A stretch of DNA of 64,000 nt from Choristoneura fumiferana (taxonomy: Eukaryota > Arthropoda > Insecta > Lepidoptera > Tortricidae). The DNA is taken from assembly GCF_025370935.1 (NCBI RefSeq), contig NC_133495.1, positions 186,001 through 250,000 on the forward strand, read 5' to 3'. Under the pieces are notes generated by a model that worked only from the letters and a program-made list of their open reading frames with translations, made no database searches and was not told where the DNA came from. Of this stretch, positions 1-12,500 are shown in pieces (positions within the stretch are counted from its first letter, which is position 1; every line of letters starts with the position of its first letter). Position numbers and translations under genes: made by a program.

Positions 1-39
1 GCGCTGACAACAGCTAGCACGTTATATTTAATCGTATAA

Positions 40-335
40 ATAAATAAATAAATATAAATAAATAAATATAAATAAATATCACGGGACAATTCACACCAAT
101 TGACCTAGTCCAAAGTAAGCTTAGCAAAGCTTGTGTTATGGGTACTAAGCAACGGATAAATATAATTATATAGATATAGATACATACTTAAATACATATT
201 AAACACCCAAGACCCGAGAACAAACATTCGTATTTTTCATACAAATATCTGCCCCGACACGGGAATCGAACTCGGACCTCAAGCTTCGTAGTCAGGTTCT
301 CTAACCACTAGGCCATTTGGTCGTCTAGTATATAG
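40..335 (-). mobile_element. tRNA-derived SINE, family A (left copy only)
   Basis: Minus strand: a box A-like ggcctagtggttagagaacc and a box B-like ggttcgattcc region near 265-320, a body with the gacccgagaacaaacattcg landmark, and an AT-rich aataaataaat tail at 40-80. The right copy at about 31258 has the empty site. Confidence 0.85.
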
Positions 336-361
336 TCTGACAATTAAGTGTTTGTATTTAC

Positions 362-526
362 AGTGTCGCAGTCGCGCTCGTCGCTGCCGTCGGCGCAGTG
401 GTTCGTGGCGTCGCAGATGAGCGCGGGGTGCAGGCAGCGGCCGCCGCCGCCGCACTGGAACTGCCCCGGCGAGCAGCGGAACGACGGGCACGACGCCGGC
501 TCGTCCGACCCGTCGCCGCAGTCGTC
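362..526 (-). CDS. LRP1: LRP1 exon e32, left copy
   Basis: Same 165 bp as 31290-31454. The donor at 356-361 is followed within about 30 bp by a SINE that the right copy lacks. Confidence 0.88.
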
Positions 527-3500
527 CTGCCAACACACAAATGGCTACATAGATAAAGGAAAAAAAGTATAGGTCGACTTGCATCACAAAATTATTAAAA
601 AGAAGTTTTATGTACTTGTTTACAGAATATTAGGATACTCCTGTAAAAGAGCGGCACTCACACACACAAAAAAAAAAAGAATAATAAAAGAATTTCCTTG
701 CTCACCCGCGACCTTATGATAGCTAAGCCTATACAAAATATGCGTGGAAGAACTGCATGAACACGCATATTTTGCATAGGCTTAGCTATCATTCTTTTAG
801 TTCATTGATATGGACCTCCGCAAAGTAACGCCTGATTCAATAAAATATTTAAGTGGCGTTACATTTGTTCAATTCATTCGTTCTAGCTCTTGCGAATCGG
901 CCTGTATACCCTAAGGGAGAGGAATGATATTTTTAACAAATATGTCCATAAAAGTCGTCATTGTTAATGCATATCGTCATTGTCGTTGTTGTACATATAT
1001 ATCAGGTGAAGTACATTGTTCACGGGCAATCCAAAATTCACTGCTAAAAAAACAATAAATCTAATTGCATAATGAGAGTAATAGATTGATAACTCAGTAA
1101 TAGGCAAGGGTCCTAAACTGACCTGTGTGTCGCACCGCCACCAGAAAGGTATACACTTGAGCGTGGAAGCGCACACGAAGTGCGCGCTGGTACAGTTGGG
1201 GGAGCAGCTCCGTCCGTCGGCGGCCAGCACGAAGTGCTCGGGGCACTCGCAGCGCGCGCCCGCCGGCTGGCTCTCCGTTGCGGGTGTTAGCAGGCAGAGC
1301 CCGGAGCAGTTCAGTTGAGCGCATAGGGCGGTTAACTCTGTCGACAAAAATTCGCACTAATATTATAATCCCAATAATATTATAATCTCACTAATAGGAA
1401 TATTAATATTATAAATGCTAAAGTTTGTAAGTCTGTTTGTCAGTATAACGTTTTAAACTTTCGTGATTTTCACTCATAGTCTAAATACCACCAACGGGGA
1501 CTTATCACGCTAACACGCACGAGTAATATTTACCTCGACGTTTCGGCAACATTACAGTGGCCGTGGTCTACTCGTGACCAGTCGAGGTAAATATTACTCG
1601 TGTGTGTTAGCGTGATAAGTCCGTTGGTGGTATTATATTTGTTAGTTATCTTATTACGTCTAAAACGTGATCCGATTTAGATGAAATTCAGTAAACGACA
1701 GTTTTTATCCTGGAAAATTGCAGTTTCTGTGGGATAGCGATAAACGAATTCCACGCCGACGGAGGTTTTTTTGAAACTAAACTATTCAGGATATATTTCA
1801 GGACTATCCTGTAGAACCCTATAGGTTAGATTAGGTTAGTTTAATAACAATTCTGAGGTACATAGTAACCGTTTTAAAAAAAACAAACCTGGCGCTGGCG
1901 GCTGCCTGGCGGGGTGGTGCACCCGTAAGTCCATAGGCTTGTGAACGGTGAGGGCCACGGTTTTGCATTCGTACGCCCCTCCCGCGCTCTTGTCCTCCGT
2001 CGCGTTCGCCTGGTAAAAAAAGACATATGTTTAGTCCTTTGAGCTAAGCATGCACTGAGATTAAGGGGCTGTTTCACCATCCATTGATTAGCGTTAACCG
2101 ACGGTTAAATGTGATGCCGTCTCCGTCTATTCGAACAAAACAAATAGATACGGCATCACGCCTAACTGCCAGTTAACACTAATCAATGGATGGTGAAACA
2201 GCCCTAAGTGTGAGCTGTTGTATCACGCCGTCCCTCTTCAATGTATCGCTTGAGAAAGAGGCGCTAAAATTGCTTGCGTTTAATCGCAGTGCGTGCTTAG
2301 TCTTATTCGTGAACGCTTGCAAAGCTTCATGTTAATTCAACATTGTTTTATCTTTGTCTGTGACATTAAGGGCTGTTTCACCATCCATTGATTAGTGTTA
2401 ACTGACGGTTAAATGTGATGCCGTCTCCGTCTATTCGAACAAACAAATAGAGACGGCATCACACCTAACCGCCAGTTAACACTAACCAATGGATGGTGAA
2501 ACAGCCCCTAACTGTTTCCGAACAAAAGCGACACATAAATCGATGGTCTAGAAGACAAATGTATTAAGTATTTTTTTATTAATATTGAATGCCAAATATA
2601 CAAAATAAGCATGCTCTTCCGTTTGCTTTTGTCAAAATAAAAAAAAAAATTTGGCACTTAGCATTTTTCTACACCATCAAAATTTTACCATCACAAGGTT
2701 TATATTTCTTATGAATGGGAAGGATTGAAGTTTTTAATCGATCAAAAACATGTTTTTTTTATTTAGGTGTGTAATATATGAATATGATATTAGTATATTA
2801 CTAATATTGCTCGAAAGTCAAATACGTATACGTATTTGTTATATGAAAAAAAAATGCTAAAGGTAAATGGTGATTAAAAACACCGCCAGACGTGAGCGGT
2901 GTACCTTATAGTGCGGGTTGGGCCGGCGGCGGCAGCTCTCGACGGCACGCGTCTCCCAATCGCTCCAGTACACGCGACCTTCCCACACCGTCAGCGCGAA
3001 CACGTGGTGCAGACGAAGCCAGGGCATTCGGTCTGTATACATAAGATTATTATAAAGGAGACGATTTGCTAGGACTTAGAAAACTCTAGGTAGGGAAAAA
3101 TGTTATGACACTTTTAACTGATGTTTCTCACAATCCACCAAAAGGCGGTACTGAGAGCGGCTTTTTTGACCTGTTGCTGTATCTTTCTCACTCTCTCCAC
3201 TTTTGGCTTCCAAAACCTAGTCAGGCGCTTATCTAAAATAACTTAAAACTATGCAAGACTGTCAGACATTAGCATATGCTGAAAAAATACTCTAGACTGG
3301 CTGCCTCCCGTATTCTACCTATGCCAGCCAGCCAGTATACGCTTGAAACATACAACTGCTATAAACATAGGAACTATCTAGGTGCTCAAAAACATCTGAC
3401 GACGCCCGTATCGATCCCGTAAAGTACCTTCCACCTACCTCTAGAGAAAAGCACCCTCACGCGCTTGCCATCCAGATCAGCGACAGCGATGTAGTCTTCC

Positions 3501-6500
3501 CGGGCATCAGCGAAGTACAGCTCTTGGAAGCATGGCTGACCACCAGCGCGTTAGGCCAGCCCAGCCCGGCGCTGATGAGGATGGTGCGAGCCGAGCCGTC
3601 CATGCCGGCGCGGCCGATGTGCGGGGACATGCCCCAATCTGACCAGTAGATGGTGCTGGGGGAGAATATTTAATTTTAGTCATAATTCTAACAGTTTTTT
3701 TTATTTTTGGGGATAAATCGACACTTAAGTATAATAATTGTTTAAACTAAACTGTCACGATCTTGACTCATGATTATTACTCAATTGAGGCCTTAAGAGG
3801 ATTAATTAGAGAGTTAAGAGGGTTAGTTCCGAAAGAATGTGACATCTGTCGACGAAAACAGATGTCGCTAGTGCTGCTGCTTAAGTAGCATAGTAGAAAT
3901 AAGCAACCTGAGATATGTATGCATAGGAAAAAATCATGTCTAGATTCCTGTCCAGCAGTGGTGTAGGGGTTATAGCACGCAGCACGGATTGCAGAGGACC
4001 TGGGTTCGATTTCCAGTGCTGGTCTCTGTTTCTGGTTTTTCTGTGCATCCATGTCTCAGTTTGTATTTTCGATAGGATTAATTAGCTAAATATTATTTCA
4101 CGTTCGTTTAGCAGCGCGAGTTTTTAGAACTTCACCTTTATTACCTATACTCACAAATTGTCAAGGTGAATTTTTTTGCGTGATGAGATGACTTCCAGCG
4201 AATGCTCATAGTACTAAATCTTGAACAAAATTTTGATCATACATTAACTCACCCCCTAGCAGGATGCAAGGCCAACGCCCTTGGCTCCTGCAAGCCAGTG
4301 CGTATGAGCACGCGGCGGTGCGTGCCGTCAGTGCGGGACACCTCGAGTGTGTCCGTGCCCTTATCGCACCAGTACACATTACCGGCCACCCAGTCTACCG
4401 CCAGTCCATCAGGGTTCTGGAGCGTGGCCCCGTGAAGTATCTATTGATGTATACAGATAAAATACGTTAGTTGATTGTTTTGCTGACTTTATTGACTCAT
4501 ATGGCCGTTCTGTTCCGGAACTCAGACAACTGAAATTTTGCATTGAGGTTATTTCGAGACGGATTTTACTAAATTATCGCTGTATTCTGCAACAACTGGG
4601 CCCTAGTGCTAAATCCAGAGTCGCCAAATTTTCATTGACTCCTTTTTTATTATTATCATGGGACACTTGACACCAATTGACCTAGTCCCAAAGCTTGACA
4701 CCAGACAACGGATAAACATACTTAATATACAAGATCCGAGAACAAACATTCGAAATATTTATACAAATATCTGCCCCGGCCGGGATTTTCCAGCGTCCGA
4801 GGTTCTCTAACCACTTGGCCATCTGGTCGTCAACTTTACTGACTGATATCGCTAAGCCCAAATCACTGAAGTAAGCGACTTGAATTTTGGCAGAAATATT
4901 GTTTGAGAATCATAAAGATAAACTAAGGTTTTTTTTTTGAAATTTTCACAGGATGGGCAGCTTGTCTATTTTTATTTTTCCACGGGTCCAAAATCTAGTT
5001 TTTTTTTCCAGCCAGCTCTACCTTGTTCAATGTAATCGACCCCATTATAGAATTATTTAAATAGCTGGTGGAACGGTGAGTACGAGTAACTTACCTGGTA
5101 GTGTGATAACTCTTGCCCGGGCTCGCGGCAGGCTCGCTTGATGGAACTGCCCAGACGCGTGACGTCACTCCAGTACAGGCAGCGCCGCTCCCACTCCATG
5201 TCCAACGCCACGGCGTTGGTAAGGTTGTGTATCAGTAGAGAGCTCGCGTGCGCTTCGTCGAGGGACACGCGGCGGATGTAGTAGCGGTTTGTGAAGATTA
5301 GGGACGCTGGCTCATCTGGGAATAAGATTGTTTCATTACGATCGTGTGTCCATGGTGCTGATCTCAGTATACAGGGTGGAAAGTTGAGATGGGGCAGCAA
5401 TACTGGGCTAAGACACTAGCTTTAGTTAAAATGTTCAGTTTTTAGTTGGTTACATACCGTTTAATTTAATAATTATAATAAAGGATTCATATTCGTAAAA
5501 AACAACATGCGAAAGTTTCACTTTGCAAATTAGTACCCTACGAACTGTATGGAAAAAGTTTTCTTTGATTTGTGTGTGTTTTAGTACTCTTAACTTTAGT
5601 TGGTCTCAAAGAGTGTTTTAATCCTTGATAGAAATGGAACCGATCGGCATTAAAAAAAAAAGTCAAATCTGTCGATTTTCTCGCTGACTGTACATTTTAT
5701 CATAAATATGTGAATGTCGAACGTCATCACTCAAAAAGTTAGTAAAGGTCCCCTAAGCTAGCAGCAAGGGATCTAGTAGCTGCCCTTGCTGCTTCATCTC
5801 AACTTCCACCCTGTATAGTTTGTTCGACGAAGGCGCCCTGCAACGGCAGTTTTTTTTACACATATAACTGACCCATGATTCACCCCTATCTCACCTGATG
5901 AAAAGTGGTCATAATTGAACGTGTTTTGTATTGCTAGCAGATCGGCCTATTAAAAAGTCGTTGCGAGTTTTCGCACTGAACTTTTCGGCCGCTTTAGTAT
6001 ATGCTACGCTATTTTCAGGCACTAGTCCCACTTCCGGTGAGTAGCGAGAAGTGTTTTCAGTCTGAAACTTTTGTCGCACACCGGTGGTGAGACTAGAGCC
6101 TTAAAAAGCTCGCACCTCAAAAAAATTCTGTATGAACTTTATACACATTATTTCAAGGGTTTGCGGACTTATTGATTTGAGATATGATATTTTTCAAAGT
6201 ATTACGACAACTCTGTACGACGGCGGTGGACAGACAGCCATTACAACAGTTTTTTGAATTTAAAACTGACCCGTGTTTGACCCCAATCTCACCTGATGAA
6301 AAACACAGATGAGGCCAAAGGTCTATCTCACTGGTTCATTATCAGCCTAGTTATGAGTACAAAGCTGTAACTTAAATTAGTGCGTGTTGCGGCAGCCGCC
6401 GGTTCGCGTGCTCCTGAGAGGAAGGGCTACGAAATAGCCCGAAACATGTCGAGCTAAACTCGGTTTAAGACGTGAGTTATCCGTTATAATAACATTTAAC

Positions 6501-9500
6501 TTAAATTAGGATCAAAAACTATCACATCGAATTTTCGCCAAGTCACTTACTTGAAATTGGAGCGCAACTGACGCCGTCTTCCATTAGCTTGTACCCATTC
6601 TCGCAAGAGCAAACAAAACTTCCTATCGTGTTCCTGGAACAATTAACTATTATTTGCCTTTGGTTCTCTTTCTCCCACAGTTCAATTCTTTGCGTAGGTT
6701 CTTCCCTAAATACAGGACTCTACAGAGAATAGCTTAATTATACTGTCAAAAATAATGATTAAAATAATGGTAAGTTTATTTTGTTCTTCTTCATGGTAGG
6801 CTCATCACAATAGCGAAGACGTCTTCACCAATTAATGAACTTCACCAGTTAAGGTGGTACAGTACTGACACGGACTTCAGCACAATTCATATACTTACAA
6901 CATGCAGTTTAGCCGGGCCGGCACCGAGTGGGGAACTTGCTACCCGCCGGGGTAGTGCCGGCGTCGGCAGGACTCAATACATACATTTTCATACATTTTT
7001 GCTTCCCGGCACCAGCACGGCGCTACGCGGCGGCGGCTAATGGAAAAACGCCCATAGGGGATGCTTTTGCTCGCATGGGACACCATAGTGCTCTGCGTGT
7101 TACCTGCAGTGGTGGTCGCAGGGCGCGTCCTCTGCGCACTCGTCCACGTCTGCGCAGGCGCGGGGCGCTCGCCGCCAGCCCGCGCGGCACCAGCACGCGT
7201 GCCCCCACCGGCAGCTCCGTGCAGTTGTGCGGGCAGCCGCCGTTGCGGATCATGCACTCGTTTATATCTGGAAACGGAACAGTTTACCAGGCGGGCCACA
7301 AATATAATGTAACAAGATCCCATGGCAGCCAGACTTTCGAGGAACGTATTTTAGGGTCGTTCTAGCACGGGGTTGCACCACACAAGTGTCTGGCAATGAA
7401 GCAAGTGATTTCTAATATCATTCCGAACAAAATTAATAGAAAAACTAGCTGTTGACCGCGACTCCGTCCCGCAGAAGTATGAAAAATAGCTCACGTCCTT
7501 GGTATTCTAAAACTTTCATAAAATCGGTCAAGCCGTTTCGGAGGAGTTTGTTCACAAACACTATGACAAAGAGGATTTTAATATACTTAGATTGAGTTAT
7601 AAAGTATGACGGAAATTGAGGTGAATTTTTATGTCGTTTGATATGTGATATTTTTTTAAGCGTTTAATATTCAAATTTTATAGTTGGGATTGTTCTTACC
7701 TGCGTTAGAACTATATAGAAAAATCTTTCGGCCTTTATACTATAACGAAGGTCTGGATGCCGCGGGCTCTTCTTTTTTTTTATTCGACTGGATGGCAAAC
7801 GAACTGGCCCTATAAGTTACATCGGATACTAAATGTAGGACCAATACAATAAGCATCTTAGGCCACGTACGCACTATGCGGCTAACCGCGTGGTTTTAAC
7901 GCGCCGTCTTTTACTCGAGCGATAATTTGATTTGATGCCCAGGATAGGGAAGATTGGCGGAGGAAAGGGGAGGCCTTTGCCCAGCAGAGGGACATATTAC
8001 AGGCTACATAAAAAAAATTGAAAGGTATGGCACGCTAAGATTTAAAACGTGCATTATCCGGGTTTATTTCACTAGTCGTATTGTTCATACAAATATGAAG
8101 ATATAAAACCGGGACCTCAAGCATCACAGCCAGATACCACTGAGCTCATCACCGGAACGGACAGGGCCGGCTGTCGGTTGGACGTTAGTTCTACATCAGT
8201 GATGAGTGTAGCAAGACTTACTGCACCGCACTCGTCGCTGTAGTCGCCGCAGTCGTCGCGGCTGTCGCAGAGCGCGGCGCGCGGCACGCAGGCGCGGTTG
8301 GAGCACTGCCACTCGCCGCCGCGCACGCCGAGCGGGACGTCTGCGCCACGCCCAGGGCCGCGTCGTGCGCCGTCGCACGCGAGTACGATGCTAAACATTA
8401 ATCAAATTAAACAAAGAAGCCAGCTGCGGTTAAGGGTCGAGAGTTAATAAATGAAGCCGTTAAATATATAATAGTTTATTATTCTGAACGCCGCAAGCAG
8501 ACAAATAAAAGTAGCATTGGGTAAATTCGGAAACGCCGGTCCGATTCTACTCCCCGGTCCACCCCGTATTCGCCACATTTCGGCGGTCGCTGGGAAACTG
8601 GTATCGAATTCATATTAAATCATTTAATTTTACACCTCTAATAGTTTTTGTAAAGGTCGATTAAATATGTAATGACTGCCGTTACCAGCGACTCCGTCTG
8701 CGTAAAATTCGGTTATCGCTTTCGGTCCAAAATATCTTATTACTAAGAATGCGCTGTCTATCCGTTCATCTGTCACAACGCCGTGACATCAAATTTAATG
8801 TACTGTGCAATAACAATATACTAACAACTTACAATAATTAAAATTAAGTTAAAGTAGGGTTCTCAAACAAGAAACTTTCAGCGTTTTTACGTTAGCTACA
8901 GTCAACCACAAAAATATCGATGCGGCCAAAGGTACAAATATATGTATACACGACTTTATTATCTTAATATTAAGGTCGTGCGTACATTTATTTTTGTAAC
9001 TTTGGCCGTCTTCATAGTTGACTGTATAAATTCCGTCGTGTGCTAGTCCGACTAAGACAGTCGGTTTTTCTCATCACAGTAACACAAAGACACAAACATT
9101 TGACTTAATGAACACTTACAGCACATAAACGGATCCTCATCGCTCCCCGCGCCCTCTCCCAGCCCGTCCAGGCAATGGTCTCTTCCATCACACACCAGCT
9201 CGGGGGACAGGCATCGCCCGGCGCAGTACAGAGCCCCGGGCTCGGCGCAGGGGTTCAACGCGGGGGTGGGGGCCGAAGCGGTTCGAGGTGGGGGGCCGCG
9301 GGCGCGCAGCCAGGGGCTCGTCGGACCCGTCCGAGCAGTCCGCGTCGCCGTCGCAGTATAATCCCTGAGGTTGGAGGCATTGTTATCATCATCATCGCAG
9401 CCTATATAAGTTAAACTGCTGGACACAGGCCTTCTCACAGAATAAGAGGGCTTGGGCCGTTGTTCCCAAGCGGGCCCAGTGCGGATTGAAAACATCACAC

Positions 9501-12500
9501 GCACAATTGAGTTACTCAGGTTTGTGCAGGTTTCCTCACGATGTAAATTTCGAATGTCATTCCGCACATGAATTTCGAATAACTCAGAGATGCGAGCCCG
9601 GGTTTAACCCCACTATCCTCTTTTTGAGAGGCCACAGTTCAAACCACTAAGCCACCACGCTTCCACTACGCTACCTCGGCTTTAATTCGGTGGCCAGCGG
9701 CTTAAGGGAGCAATTTTATTAATAAGACATGTTTATTTATTTATTTGGAGAACAAACAGAAATAAGTGTACAGAAGATGATACAAGTATTCTTAGTACTA
9801 TGACTAAAACGAACATTGAGTAGTCGAATGTTTCTCATCATATGGAATTCATAGTAATTTGAGAGGCCTGTGCCCAGCAGTAGGACGTATACAGGGTGTT
9901 TGGCAGTTGGATGTAGGGATGATAGTTAAGGTCATTCTGAAAATATTTTGACCACATTTACTATTATGCTAAGTTTCACGGTTTTTGAGATAGTCATTTT
10001 TTATTCCTTTTCAAAAATCACTCCGTTTGCCAGTTTCATTTTACATCCTGTGTAGCCTGTATTGAGTTAATGTACTAAACTTTTGCCTTCGCAATACCTT
10101 GTTTCTTCAAAATAAATTCAAATAATTGCCCACTACGGCTACTGATCAAGATTATGACGATAAAAAAAATCAGTAATTTTTGTAACTTTGCGTGACTACA
10201 AAAAAATAAAGTAACAGCGATTTACGCGTACAAATTGCTTAATAAACTTCTTTGATTTACGGGCTTTCTAATAATGTGCCATTTAAAAAAGGAAAACTAA
10301 AAAAATTCAACAAAAATCAAGGTATTAGGTTTCATGGATATTTCCAAAAAAGAGGCCTCGTTTCCATTCAGTGCAATTGTGTACGACTACGACGGTACTG
10401 GCATAACGACAAAAAAAAAATAACTTTGCATAATAGTAAATGCCTATTTTTTTTGTCCCACTGCTGGGAAAAGGCCTCTCCTCCACTCCTGCCTATCAAA
10501 GGTGAGCTCCCGCCATCCCACAAAAATAGGCTAACAAAAAAAAAAGAAAATGTGGTCAAAAATGTTTAGAATGAGCCTATCTATCATCCACACATAGGCC
10601 GGGATGCTGATGAGCAGTTCTATGGCACGGCCACGTACCTCATGCAGGCAGGTCCTCTCGGCGGCGCAGCGGAAGGCGCGCGGCGCGCACGCGCAGTCGG
10701 CCTCGTCCTCCGCGAACTGGCAGTCGGCCACGCCGTCGCACCGCGCCGCTGACCTGATGCATAAAGAGCCGCAGGAGAACTCGTCCGGTGTGCACGCTGT
10801 TGTGTTCTTGTGACCTGTGTTAAGTGCGTTTCAATTGTTAAAAAGCGTTTAAGTAAATTTTCTCAAAAATGTCCGTAAAAGTTGACATTATTCTTTACAT
10901 ATCAGAAGGTGAAGTGCATAGTTTATGGTCAGCGAAAAATTAAAAAGTTAAAAGGATTGCAGGCGCGCTAGCTCGACAATAATGAATTAGCGCGCCTGCA
11001 ATCAGTCACATTTTTTTTTTTTAAAGTTAAAAAGGCCATGGAATTGTTGGCACAAGTCGTATACAGCCAAGTCTAATGGCCGGTATCAGATATTTTGTTG
11101 GAACTCCGGACTTTTTCTATTGGGTCTGAAATAGCTTGTGGTGTTTTCGGTGGAAAAATACTCCTGCAGTTTATTTTTAATGAAAAAAGGCGGGAAAGCA
11201 TAAGAAAGATTTTGGAATAAAATTAAATTTTACAATATATTTTGAGAAAAAGTTTATTCTATTTCAGAATTATTCACCATTTTTGAGAAAAGCTTTATAT
11301 TAGTCTCGGCTGGAATAGCAATTGCTGGCTTCGTATTAGTTAAACGGACTCGCAAGCTCGTCCGTTTAATACTCATACTCAGCCAGCAATTGCCTACTTC
11401 CAGGCCACGACAATAATCTACTATTAAGCGTTTGTACCTTTTAACACGCTACAGATTCAGATAGATAGTAAACCAACCACTTGCTGAAAAAAAAGAAAGA
11501 AAAAAAATTACTCGTGATTTAAAAACCACTAATTTCTAAAGTTTGACTTAATTCTTTATGCAAAGAAGTTGCTTATTTATCAGTAATTAACAGAATGTTT
11601 TTTTACCAAAGTGATGTTTTGTTCCTTACCAATTTCACGAAAACCATTAAACTCTACCCCTAGCAGATTGGATCAAAGTTATTGCAAATGAGCTCTAGTA
11701 AAACCTACTTAAACCAACAGGTCGAATCACCAATCGCCCTGTATAAGAGCTAGTGTTATACTTCGGCAAGTTCAAATGCACTCGGTAGAATCTAGTTGCA
11801 GTCACTAATTATCAAAAAATCTTGATAAAGACAGCAAAGGCTCAATGCAACACACGACTGCAACGTTCGTATTTGTCAATGTCTATACATCAAACTATTA
11901 CCGCAGTGCATGAGCTCGTCGGAGCCGTCGCTGCAGTCGACTCGGCCGTCGCAGCGCCACGTCAGCGGGATGCACTCGATGCCCTCAGTGCTGCAACTGA
12001 ACTGGTCCTCGCTGCACAACGTTTGAGGCGTCGTGGTGTCAAAAAGGTGTGGGGTGCTTTTTTTTTGGTCGGGGATTTCAAGGAATTTGAAATAAATTTG
12101 TTTCAAACATGGTTGTAAGATTTTATGTCATTTTGAAAATAAAACACGGCAAATCTTATATTGTATTTTCTATTAAAACGTCTATGGTTAAAAAAATTAT
12201 GCATTCCACACATTCCTTGAAACATAAAATCTCTCTACTCACGGCCGGTACTCGGTCGGCCGCCGAGATTAATACTACGCCAGCCCGGAGCAGCGCGCGG
12301 GCAGCGTGTGCGGTCAGTCTGCCGGTGTAATGTTACTGACCGGGGCTGCAGCCGGCCTCGTCCGCCCCGTCGGGGCAGTCGGGCGCCCGTCGCAGCGCCA
12401 CTGCGGCGGTAGTAGCAGCGCGCCCGCGCCGCACGGCAGCGCGCCGGCGCCCAGCGTGTGTGGTCAGTCTGCCGGTGTAATGTTACTGACCGGGGCTGCA

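Noticed and set aside
3950..4030. tRNA gene
   Set aside because: Box A and box B are present but no cloverleaf or acceptor stem; the sequence is a SINE head. The same holds for the family A and B heads.
9052..9567. 171-codon minus-strand frame
   Set aside because: Runs from SINE B through the intron into exon e22; not a separate gene.
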